Part shown: positions 1-6,117 of the stretch, piece by piece
Numbering within the stretch: the first letter of the stretch is position 1
How the letters are laid out: every line of letters starts with the position of its first letter
Assembly (NCBI GenBank): GCA_039026975.1
Contig: JBCCLI010000236.1
Coordinates: forward strand, 1 to 9,818
Source: JBCBKZ01 sp039026975
Lineage (GTDB): Bacteria; Bacteroidota; Bacteroidia; J057
DNA length: 9,818 bases
Reading direction: 5' to 3'
Position numbers and translations under genes: made by a program
Notes under the pieces: model-generated
What the model was told of the DNA's origin: nothing
Database searches by the model: none
Seen by the model: the letters and a program-made list of their open reading frames with translations, nothing else

Positions 1-294
1 GTCTTAAACTTCAAATTCATCTTAGACTTAACCTTAAATTTCTCTTAGGCTTGCTCTTCTACTCATCTTTAGTCTTAAACTTAAACTTCATCTTAACCTT
101 AAACTTCTCTTAGTCTTAGCCTTCCACTTCATCTTAGTCTTAGCCTTCAACTTCATCTTAGTCTTAACCTTCAACTTAAACTTCTCTTAATCTTAGCCTT
201 CAACTTCACCTTAGGCTTAGTCTTCAACTTCATCTTAGTCTTAACCTTCAACTTAAACTTCTCTTAGACTTAGACTTAAACTTCTCTCAGCCTT
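1..294. repeat. Degenerate CTTNNN hexamer array with 77-bp higher-order unit
   Basis: The plus strand repeats CTT plus three variable bases (CTTAAA, CTTCAA, CTTCAT, CTTAGT, CTTAAC, CTTAGC) almost without break and is very poor in G. The six-base phase slips by one base at each CTTCTCTT, at about 39, 104, 181 and 258. The last two intervals are exactly 77 bp. Units 104-180 and 181-257 match at 72 of 77 positions, and their last 36 bases are identical. The preceding unit (39-103) is 65 bp, two hexamers shorter, and a partial unit continues off the left edge. Because 77 is not a multiple of 3, reading frames break at each unit, so no long protein is encoded. The array decays near 281-294. Its function is unknown. 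Confidence 0.9.
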
Positions 295-457
295 CATTCA
301 AAGGTCTTGAATTCTCACATAGGTCTTGATGTATGATTTGGGGATATAATTGTATCTATATGGGTTTATAGGGCTTATTTCAGATAATTTTATAGATTTA
401 ATTCGATTTTAGTTGAGATTTGACCATTTTGGGTACTAATCAACCTGTAATTATACT
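295..457. other. AT-rich leader between the repeat array and the AraC-family gene
   Basis: This gene-free stretch joins the repeat array to the araC-like start and must hold that gene's promoter. I found no good match to the Bacteroidota promoter pattern (TTTG about 19 bp before TAnnTTTG). The nearest -7-like string is GAGATTTG at 415-422, without a convincing partner. A 9-bp direct repeat at 302-329 is listed separately. No ribosome binding site precedes the ATG at 458, as is common in this phylum. Confidence 0.4.
302..329. repeat. 9-bp direct repeat AGGTCTTGA x2, 19 bp apart
   Basis: AGGTCTTGA occurs at 302-310 and again at 321-329, so the copies are nearly two helical turns apart. They lie about 130-155 bp upstream of the AraC-family start. 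AraC-type regulators often bind paired direct repeats on one face of the helix, so this could be an autoregulatory site. It could also be chance or the decayed end of the CTTNNN array, since the core contains GTCTT. Confidence 0.35.
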
Positions 458-1318
458 ATGGTAGCTGAGTTAGTTCAACATGTACTGGAAATTCATGTGG
501 AGAAATTGGATACCTGGAACCAACGTCCCCATACCCATAACTTCTTTGAGATTGTCTATATAGAAGAGGGGGCCGGTTATCAGTGTATTAACTATCATGA
601 ATTTGCCTATCAGGCAGGAAATATTTTCTTGCTCCCTCCTTTAGATTGTCATTCTTTTAGAATCACTGAACCTACCACCTTTTACTTCATCAGGTTTACG
701 GATCATTACTTTTTACAGAATGATCAGCTGCCCGATTACCAATCATGGTTTGATAGGATAGCTTACATACTGGCTAATTATAATAAGGTACCGGGCGACA
801 TCATTTCCTCAGAAAGAGAAAGGCAGTTTATCATCCAAAACATCAAGTTTATCCATCAGGAATACCTGCTGTCTGATCCCTTTTCCAGCTCTGTTATCAG
901 TGGGGCCATAGCTTCTATCTTGAATATTTTGGCCAGGAGCATAGAGAAGAAGTATGTGGAGCCAGCTAATGAAATGGACAAAAGATTTGGGGAAATTCTG
1001 CGCTTTATTAATACCCATATTACCCAAAATGAGAAGCTAAGGGTTCCCATTCTCTCCGAGAAGTTTCACATTTCTCCTACCTACTTTTCAGAATACTTTA
1101 AGAAACAGGCAGGGGTCAGCTTGTCAGATTATGTGCTCCAATCTAAACTCAGGATAGTAGAAACCAAGATTCTCCATACAGATCTTTCCCTCAAGGAAAT
1201 TGCCTACCAGCTCAATTTTACGGATAGTAGCCACTTATCCCGGTCTTTTAAGAAAATGTATGGGATGACCATCAGCGAGTATAAGAAAAGTGGTCATAGC
1301 TGTGGGAGTTTGTGGTGA
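458..1318 (+). CDS. AraC-family transcriptional regulator (N-terminal cupin, C-terminal double HTH)
   Basis: This is a cytoplasmic DNA-binding regulator of 286 residues, normal for the family. Residues about 20-80 form a cupin-like sensor (RPHTHNFFEIVYIEEG, then QAGNIFLLPP and H65), the fold that binds sugars or other small ligands in AraC relatives. Residues about 177-279 are the AraC/XylS domain. The first helix-turn-helix is around 195-216 (LRVPILSEKFHISPTYFSEYF). The second is around 244-265 (LSLKEIAYQLNFTDSSHLSRSF), followed by the conserved F-K-K-x-x-G-M-T-x-x-E-Y end. The ATG at 458 is chosen because the cupin begins soon after it. The next gene downstream, 68 bp away on the same strand, is a small membrane protein that may be a target. 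The ligand cannot be inferred. Confidence 0.93.
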   Translation: MVAELVQHVLEIHVEKLDTWNQRPHTHNFFEIVYIEEGAGYQCINYHEFAYQAGNIFLLPPLDCHSFRITEPTTFYFIRFTDHYFLQNDQLPDYQSWFDRIAYILANYNKVPGDIISSERERQFIIQNIKFIHQEYLLSDPFSSSVISGAIASILNILARSIEKKYVEPANEMDKRFGEILRFINTHITQNEKLRVPILSEKFHISPTYFSEYFKKQAGVSLSDYVLQSKLRIVETKILHTDLSLKEIAYQLNFTDSSHLSRSFKKMYGMTISEYKKSGHSCGSLW

Positions 1319-1326
1319 GCTGTCTA

Positions 1327-1361
1327 TGTACGCTCCCGTCTATAGTTTTTAGGTGTACGCT
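1327..1361. repeat. 8-bp direct repeat TGTACGCT x2, 27 bp apart
   Basis: TGTACGCT occurs at 1327-1334 and 1354-1361, in the 68-bp gap between the AraC-family stop and the small membrane protein. The second copy is followed by a weak hairpin (GCTTTT ... AAAAGC, 1359-1379) just before the ATG at 1387. The location fits a paired operator for the adjacent regulator, but that is inference. Confidence 0.4.
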
Positions 1362-1386
1362 TTTACTTTTAAGAAAAAGCATACAT

Positions 1387-1725
1387 ATGAAGACTGCATT
1401 TAAAGGAGTATTGATTATCCAGTTTATGGCCATTGTGGTATACACCCTCATTGTAATTTCCCGTTATGGGATGGATTTATTCACTCCCTTCTTTGGAGAT
1501 ATGCTTTCCTTAAGCTGGGCCGGACAGTTCAACTTTGACTTTTCCTGCTACCTCCTATTATCTGCTATTTGGGTGAGTTGGAGAAATCGCTTCACAGCCA
1601 AGAGCTTCTTACTGGCACTAATAGCCGCTGTTTTTGGGATCATATTTTTTGCGCCCTACTTACTTTACCTGGCTATACAGGCTGAGGGAAACATGGCAAA
1701 GGTGCTATTGGGAGACAGAGCCTAG
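1387..1725 (+). CDS. Small three-helix integral membrane protein, function unknown
   Basis: A 112-residue inner-membrane protein. It has hydrophobic segments at about residues 6-25, 47-65 and 71-93, a short loop between the last two with WRNRF, and a C-terminal tail ending LLGDRA. The stretch WAGQFNFDFSCYLLLSAIWVSWRNRF looks like the conserved core of a family, since aromatic and acidic residues (Q, D, W, R) lie within the membrane segments. I have a weak impression of DUF2834-like small membrane proteins but cannot confirm it. The frame is open back to 1312 and would overlap the araC stop, but those 25 residues look like leader sequence, so ATG 1387 is preferred. It lies directly downstream of the AraC-family gene and may be co-transcribed or regulated by it. 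Confidence 0.75.
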   Translation: MKTAFKGVLIIQFMAIVVYTLIVISRYGMDLFTPFFGDMLSLSWAGQFNFDFSCYLLLSAIWVSWRNRFTAKSFLLALIAAVFGIIFFAPYLLYLAIQAEGNMAKVLLGDRA

Positions 1726-1738
1726 TCTTTGCCATTTT
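1693..1738 (+). terminator. Hairpin spanning the stop codon of the small membrane protein
   Basis: ATGGCAAAG (1693-1701) pairs perfectly with CTTTGCCAT (1727-1735), with the TAG stop (1723-1725) inside a 25-nt loop. A TTTT run follows at 1735-1738. Its place at the end of the plus-strand unit, facing a convergent gene, fits a terminator or 3'-end stabiliser. The loop is long and the T run short, so it is not a classical strong terminator. Confidence 0.4.
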
Positions 1739-1782
1739 CTAGTCCATTTACCGTGATCTGATGAATGCCATAGATAATGGGC

Positions 1783-2250
1783 TTATTTCCTTTTAGGCTT
1801 ATCAGATACCTTCATCTCTATGGTGGCCTCTACTACCGTTACCTCATTCCTATCCTTAACCACTACCGGACAGTCTACCTTATCTACCTCATCCCAGTTC
1901 ACATTGCCTAGATCACAGGTAGCGGTAAGGTCCGTCCTCCCTAGTTTCACGTAGGCGATATTCATACCTACGGGAATCCATCTTCTGTGTGTGGGGACGG
2001 AGGCTTCCATACATACCCCCGCCGCGAACTCACATAAGGTACAAATGGCAGTAGCATGCACACCTTTTAGGTGGTTATGTACTTTCCGTCTGATTTTCAT
2101 AGAGGTGCGCATATAATTAGGACGTAGCTCCTCCACTTTAGGACTGATGGTAAGAAAGAAAGGGGCGGCTCTGGCTAGCAGATAGGAGAATATTTTACTG
2201 CCAAAAGGCTTATTAGCGAATTGTGCTTGTAGCTTGAGGACTCTATTCAT
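1783..2250 (-). CDS. DUF4442 hotdog-fold protein (putative thioesterase)
   Basis: A 155-residue protein of the DUF4442 group, which has the hotdog fold seen in PaaI/YiiD-type acyl-CoA thioesterases. Residues about 49-82 carry the recognisable core: a basic strand MRTSMKIRRKVHNH, then KGVHATAICTLCEFAAGV, the long central helix of the hotdog with H59-N-H-type and G-V-H residues near the expected active site. Residues 93-145 give the beta strands (IPVGMNIAYVKLGRTDLTA, VVEATIEM). The C-terminus is basic (KPKRK). It is the last gene of the minus-strand run, 51 bp after the DoxX-like gene, and converges on the small membrane protein. The substrate is unknown, and thioesterase activity is inferred from fold only. 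Confidence 0.85.
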   Translation of the reverse strand: MNRVLKLQAQFANKPFGSKIFSYLLARAAPFFLTISPKVEELRPNYMRTSMKIRRKVHNHLKGVHATAICTLCEFAAGVCMEASVPTHRRWIPVGMNIAYVKLGRTDLTATCDLGNVNWDEVDKVDCPVVVKDRNEVTVVEATIEMKVSDKPKRK

Positions 2251-2301
2251 CTTAGGTTGATAGGTAGTTTCGTGGGATAAAGCTACAAAACTAATTCTGA
2301 A

Positions 2302-2871
2302 TCAACCTTTGCCATGTCCCAGCCAGTTAACGATCAGTTGGTCAATGCCAAATATGACAGCCATACATACAATAGCTACCCCAAAAATGAGGGCTTTTTC
2401 TTTCACGGAAGATTGACTGTTGGCAGGCTGAATGAGAGAGCGGAAAGCTGTTAGTATCTGATCCCTATTTAAGTATAGAATGACCATCAACATGATAAAA
2501 TAGATGATGGCACTGCCTAAAGCCCCGTATTTATCCAGGAAGAATATATCAAATACAATGACATTCAGTAAAATAGAGATGAGTATGAAGGCGCCAATTA
2601 GCTTAGTTCTGTTAAATAGTAATAGGATGGCTCCTATCATTTCTGAAAGCCCTATAAATAGCATATAGCCGAAGGACTTTCCCATAAAAACCCAGGCCAA
2701 TTCAAAATTAGGGGCTTGGCCTAAGGTCATATTAGCTACCTCTTCAGGAATGGAATCAGAGGTGTAAAACTGCCCTCCTATGAGTTTCGCTAAGCCGTAA
2801 AAACTTAGAAAGAAGAATACATACAGTCTACAGGTCCATTCTAGGGCTGCTCGGAGTGTTAGGTTTTTCAT
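2302..2871 (-). CDS. DoxX-like integral membrane protein
   Basis: A 189-residue inner-membrane protein with about five hydrophobic segments (residues about 14-31, 64-86, 91-111, 116-134, 159-181). The first segment, with FYGLAKLIGGQFY, and the later W-x-F-M-G and LSEMIGAILLLF stretch resemble the DoxX/DoxX-like superfamily of small quinone- or redox-linked membrane proteins common in Bacteroidota. A polar loop (about 36-60) and a longer hydrophilic linker (about 135-158) separate the helices. It sits between DUF1801 (70 bp upstream) and DUF4442 (51 bp downstream) on the same strand. The exact activity is unknown. DoxX relatives have been tied to respiration, thiol or redox stress and quinone reduction, but nothing here proves it. 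Confidence 0.75.
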   Translation of the reverse strand: MKNLTLRAALEWTCRLYVFFFLSFYGLAKLIGGQFYTSDSIPEEVANMTLGQAPNFELAWVFMGKSFGYMLFIGLSEMIGAILLLFNRTKLIGAFILISILLNVIVFDIFFLDKYGALGSAIIYFIMLMVILYLNRDQILTAFRSLIQPANSQSSVKEKALIFGVAIVCMAVIFGIDQLIVNWLGHGKG

Positions 2872-2880
2872 ACTGTTAGT

Positions 2881-2931
2881 AGGTAGGTGTTCTCATGAAC
2901 GGAAAAGTTCATAAAGAGGTTATTCCTACCT
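2881..2931 (-). promoter_or_regulatory. Nested inverted repeats in the DUF1801-DoxX gap
   Basis: The 70-bp gap contains an inner perfect hairpin, ATGAAC (2895-2900), loop GGAAAA, GTTCAT (2907-2912). Outside it are a perfect 7-bp pair, AGGTAGG (2881-2887) and CCTACCT (2925-2931). No T run follows on either strand, so an operator, attenuator or mRNA-processing structure before the DoxX-like gene is more likely than a terminator. Confidence 0.35.
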
Positions 2932-2941
2932 CATGCTCCGC

Positions 2942-3370
2942 TTATTTTCCCAATAATGGCATATGCTTACGCGAGTGATATTGTAAGGCCAGTTTGATAC
3001 ATTCTTTCAATTCCTTTTCTGGCAGTATCGTATCTAGCTGGAAAATGATGGCCCTGTTTTTCTCATAGCAGAATAGCTCCCCATATATAACTTTGAAAGT
3101 CTCTACTAATTGGGTGTTGCAGTTGAAGTAGATCGCATACTGTTGTGGACGTTTAGGTTTCCAATCCATCCGAATGGTGCTTCCTCCTTTAACTACATAA
3201 CTGGGTTCTCCCCACTTCAGGCATTCCTCCATTTCCTGAATATCCACTACTTCTTCCGCAGAGGACAGGATAAGCGCCCTCAGATAGTTCATCTTCTCCC
3301 TGATGTGGTCAGGGTAGCTAGCAAAGGTAGCCACTACCTGAGGGTGCTGCTTGAGATGGAAAGTCCGCAT
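2942..3370 (-). CDS. DUF1801 domain protein (YdhG-like)
   Basis: A 142-residue soluble protein of the DUF1801/YdhG family. The family mark is the KWGEPSYVVKGGSTIRMDWK stretch (about residues 52-71), followed by the beta strands QYAIYFNCN and the ELFCYEKNRAIIFQLDTILPEKELKECIKLAL segment, as in family members. Its length is typical. Members are widespread, small and biochemically poorly defined; they often sit near stress or small-molecule regulators. Here it starts only 9 bp after the stop of the WYL-GyrI regulator, so the two are almost certainly co-transcribed. The ATG at 3368-3370 is the only good start. No enzymatic function is claimed. Confidence 0.9.
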   Translation of the reverse strand: MRTFHLKQHPQVVATFASYPDHIREKMNYLRALILSSAEEVVDIQEMEECLKWGEPSYVVKGGSTIRMDWKPKRPQQYAIYFNCNTQLVETFKVIYGELFCYEKNRAIIFQLDTILPEKELKECIKLALQYHSRKHMPLLGK

Positions 3371-3379
3371 ATAGGAAAA

Positions 3380-4606
3380 TTAGTGAACGGCTATAAAAAA
3401 ATCCACCTCTGCATCTGCAGGGTTGAGGGCTTTTTCTCCGTATACCTCAAAATCAGCTGTAAAGCTTCTGTCTAGCTCACTATTCCATATTTCCATCCAC
3501 TTATTTACTACTACCCCCTTCATTAAGTCCCCCTTAGCTGAGGTCTTCAGGTATTTCCCACCCTCAAATGATTTAGCTATCATTCCTTCGGGAATCTTTT
3601 CTAGCTTATCTACCTTACATCCCAGAACTACCGAGTAGGGCTGGGTATGATCGCCTTCATAGTCCGTGTATAGTGAGTATATTTCTGGGCTGGACTTGTG
3701 AGGAATGTGTTCCGCTACCTTGTCTGCTTGAAACTTTGCCCATAGCGTACCTATGTCTTTGGCTGCTTGTCCGTCTTGATTGGTAGTTCTCACAGCTATC
3801 CCAATAAGGTGAAAGGGTTCGATTTGTACTTCTTGCATATCTTGACTTTGTTGGTTCAAGGCAAAAGTATCTTCCGCTAGTGACAGCTGTATGTCAGGGG
3901 TATTTTTCCAATTCTCCCTGCACTGCTCCATATATTCTGCTAAGGTGAGGGAATGAGGTGTGAAGCTTTCTGAAGAGGTAAATAGGGACTGGATGCGGTC
4001 CAGGCGGAATGCCCTAAAATCCTGTCTTAACCTACAGTAGGCCACTAAGATCCAGTTATCTTGGGTAGTGTATAGCGCAAATGGCTCTATTTTCCGCTGA
4101 CTTTCTCCCTGCTCCGGAGCGATGTAGGTGATTCTCACAACAAAGAAATTAGCAATAGCAGACTGTAGCTGAATGAGGTAATCACTCGTTTTTATATCCT
4201 TAGAATTATTTCTGATTTGAATTCTTTCTGAAAGAAAGGCTGTTTTTTCCTGCTGCCCATGGTTGAGGACAGATTTAATTTTAGTGATGGCTTGTTGATA
4301 CTGATCTACTAGAGATTGGTCTTTATTCGTGAGAATGAGCTGCTCTGCCATAAGCAGTGCGTTAGCCTCTGCTTCTGTGAACATGATAGGAGGTAGAGAA
4401 TAGCCTTCCATGAGTGAATATCCCTTTCCTTCCTCCGTAATAATAGGAACTCCTGATTTTTCTAGCGTCCTGATATCTCTGTATATGGTTCGGACGCTCA
4501 CCCCATGTTTTCGGGCCAGCTCGCTTGCTGTTAGTATCCTTCTGGATTGGAGCTGAGTAAGGATAGCCGTCAGTCTCGCTAATCTGGGTTTCTCTTCTAC
4601 CATCAT
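3380..4606 (-). CDS. WYL-domain transcriptional regulator fused to a GyrI-like effector-binding domain
   Basis: A 408-residue regulator with three parts. Residues about 9-60 form a DeoR/HTH_11-type winged helix (RLTAILTQLQSRRILTASEL, then GVSVRTIYRDIRTLEKSGVP). Residues about 145-212 form a WYL ligand-binding domain, with W185-I-L in place of the name-giving tripeptide and the conserved FRAFRLDRI. Residues about 258-408 match the GyrI-like/AraC effector-binding domain: VQIEPFHLIGIAVRTTNQDG, IYSLYTDYEGD, VVLGCKV, EGGKYLK and the C-terminal FEVYGEKALNPADAEVDFFIAV. WYL domains sense ligands or nucleotides, and GyrI-like domains bind drug-like small molecules, so this protein carries two sensor modules. 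Two adjacent ATG codons begin it; the first is taken. It heads a unit with DUF1801 and follows the OYE gene by 62 bp. Confidence 0.92.
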   Translation of the reverse strand: MMVEEKPRLARLTAILTQLQSRRILTASELARKHGVSVRTIYRDIRTLEKSGVPIITEEGKGYSLMEGYSLPPIMFTEAEANALLMAEQLILTNKDQSLVDQYQQAITKIKSVLNHGQQEKTAFLSERIQIRNNSKDIKTSDYLIQLQSAIANFFVVRITYIAPEQGESQRKIEPFALYTTQDNWILVAYCRLRQDFRAFRLDRIQSLFTSSESFTPHSLTLAEYMEQCRENWKNTPDIQLSLAEDTFALNQQSQDMQEVQIEPFHLIGIAVRTTNQDGQAAKDIGTLWAKFQADKVAEHIPHKSSPEIYSLYTDYEGDHTQPYSVVLGCKVDKLEKIPEGMIAKSFEGGKYLKTSAKGDLMKGVVVNKWMEIWNSELDRSFTADFEVYGEKALNPADAEVDFFIAVH

Positions 4607-4668
4607 GCATCTACCTGAATACCCTGGAAAGGGGACTACTTAAGAATGACCTTTACAATGTAACATAA

Positions 4669-5898
4669 CTATCCCAGTCTATTGATCATAGATTTTTTAA
4701 ACTCATGATATACTAAGAAAAGGGAGGACCAGAAGGCACTCATATTGAGCTGCAAATCCCCTCCTTTGGAAAATCTAACCAATTGCCTGGCGTAATAGCC
4801 CCCTTCGGCCGCATCATCTAATGCTTTGATCCCTGTTCTAATCACTAAGTTTTCCAGCTTATCAATTTTGTTGTCTAAAAAGGCTGGAATCTCCTTGATG
4901 TTAGTAATGAAGGGGCGAGCCATTCCCACCAAATCCAGTTCATCATTCTCCAGTACCTGGTTACAAAAGTCAAAAGACCTAAAGCCGCCGGTAATCAGCA
5001 AAGGGATTCTACTGACAGCACGCACTTTTCGTGAGAATTCCATGAAGTAGGCTTCCCGCTGTTGGGTGCTTTCTTTGACCTGACTGTACTCTTCATTCAC
5101 TTCAAAAAAGACCAGTCGCTCATAAGTGCCCCCAGAAATCTCCAAGAGGTCTATCTTACCATCCAGCATTTGGATTACCTCTAAGGATTCCTTTTCTGTA
5201 AATCCCCCTCTCTGAAAGTCTGAAGAATTTAGCTTAACAGAAATGGGATAGGTTGGACCCACTGCCTTCCTTGTTTCTTCAATGATGGTCATCAACAACC
5301 GACTTCGGTTCTCTACGCTGCCCCCCCATTGATCTGTTCTACGGTTAGTTTTGGGAGAGAGAAACTGGCTGAGCAGGTACCCATGAGCAGCGTGAATCTG
5401 TATACCTGTAAAGCCTGCTTCCTTACATAGGGTTGCCGTCTTCACAAAACGTTGGATAAGTTCTTGAATATCTTCTTCCGTCATGGCCCTGGGCTTTCCA
5501 AACATGCCCATTTTATGTAATTGTACCTCTGAAGGAGCCAACGGCCGGAAGGTCTTGAACTTATTGGTTTGTCTACCAGCGTGGGAAATCTGCACCCACA
5601 CATGAGTAGTAGGGGTACTGGCTATTTCGGCCCAGGCTTTCATCTTAGGGAGAATACTTTCCTCTCCCACATACACATTCCCAGCAGATTCCATGTGTAC
5701 ATCGTCTACCATCACATTGCCAGTAATGAGTAAACCTGCCCCTGAGTCTGCCCACATCTTATACAGACGGTAGTGCTGTTCATTAGGCTCCAGGTGTTTA
5801 TTACTCACTCGCTCTGTCATGGCAGATTTTACTAATCTATTCTGGATCACAGCACCACATGGCAGTTTGAAGGGAGTCTTGAGGTAGTTGGTTTTCAT
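4669..5898 (-). CDS. Old Yellow Enzyme-family NADH:flavin oxidoreductase
   Basis: A 409-residue FMN-dependent TIM-barrel oxidoreductase of the OYE/NADH:flavin oxidoreductase family, expected to reduce activated C=C bonds in the cytoplasm. Visible motifs, counted from the chosen start, are Q103-I-S-H106-A-G-R-Q, the substrate-anion pair H169-A-A-H172 with G-Y174-L-L-S-Q-F-L-S-P, N-R-R-T-D-Q-W-G-G-S-V-E-N-R, V-K-L-N and the phosphate-binding G-M-A-R-P-F near 325-330. There is no C-terminal Cys-rich 4Fe-4S domain, so it is not the long 2,4-dienoyl-CoA reductase type. The frame is open 56 codons further upstream (to 6066), but that part has no OYE similarity and contains the palindrome at 5956-5969. 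The ATG at 5898 is therefore chosen. It is transcribed divergently from the aldolase-like gene. Confidence 0.9.
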   Translation of the reverse strand: MKTNYLKTPFKLPCGAVIQNRLVKSAMTERVSNKHLEPNEQHYRLYKMWADSGAGLLITGNVMVDDVHMESAGNVYVGEESILPKMKAWAEIASTPTTHVWVQISHAGRQTNKFKTFRPLAPSEVQLHKMGMFGKPRAMTEEDIQELIQRFVKTATLCKEAGFTGIQIHAAHGYLLSQFLSPKTNRRTDQWGGSVENRSRLLMTIIEETRKAVGPTYPISVKLNSSDFQRGGFTEKESLEVIQMLDGKIDLLEISGGTYERLVFFEVNEEYSQVKESTQQREAYFMEFSRKVRAVSRIPLLITGGFRSFDFCNQVLENDELDLVGMARPFITNIKEIPAFLDNKIDKLENLVIRTGIKALDDAAEGGYYARQLVRFSKGGDLQLNMSAFWSSLFLVYHEFKKSMINRLG

Positions 5899-6117
5899 AG
5901 GGAAATAGGAATAGTCAGACGGTTTATGTCCATAAGCTTGTGAGCAAATTACCTGTACTAAGCTTAGTAATGAAGCACAAAATCTAGTAAAATTTGAGTA
6001 TAATGTAGTATGCTGCTCACTCCTAAGGTCTTCTACCTCTAAGTCAGAAAGTATTTTGAGTAGCATTTATAAGGGCTAAAATACAGTACAATTACTTACT
6101 CACTACAAAGATTCATT
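5899..6117. promoter_or_regulatory. Divergent promoter region between OYE and class II aldolase-like genes
   Basis: This 219-bp region separates oppositely oriented starts. For the plus gene, TTTG at 6055-6058 lies 18 bp before TAAAATAC (6077-6084), a partial match to the Bacteroidota promoter pattern. For the minus gene, TAGATTTT (complement of 5979-5986) matches the -7 element at all but its last base, but no -33 TTTG is seen. A perfect 14-bp palindrome (listed separately) lies just downstream of that minus-strand element. Confidence 0.4.
5956..5969. promoter_or_regulatory. Perfect 14-bp palindrome TACTAAGCTTAGTA (candidate operator)
   Basis: TACTAAG is followed directly by its reverse complement CTTAGTA. 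The site is 58 bp upstream of the OYE start and about 150 bp upstream of the aldolase-like start, in the divergent promoter region. The size and symmetry fit a dimeric repressor or activator site, possibly for the WYL-GyrI regulator encoded just downstream of OYE. That link is inference. Confidence 0.45.

Noticed and set aside
3..113. Plus-strand frame through the repeat reading Leu-X dipeptides, open to the left edge
   Set aside because: It is a direct product of the CTTNNN array, stops at the third unit, and has no other protein-like sequence. It could only be the tail of a gene outside the window.
1..294. Possible CRISPR array
   Set aside because: There are no conserved direct repeats separated by unique spacers; the whole region is one continuous hexamer repeat.
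1..297. Minus-strand Lys-X repeats (NNN-AAG) that could suggest a lysine-rich protein
   Set aside because: Each 77-bp unit shifts the frame by a 5-bp slip, giving stops after about 20 codons. No continuous reading frame exists.
1312..1386. Longer start for the small membrane protein overlapping the AraC-family stop
   Set aside because: The extra 25 residues cover the intergenic leader with the TGTACGCT repeats and do not look like part of the protein; ATG 1387 directly precedes the first helix.
3110..3638. Plus-strand frames opposite DUF1801 and the regulator's C-terminus
   Set aside because: Both are antisense to genes with clear family motifs, and their translations show no domain signature.
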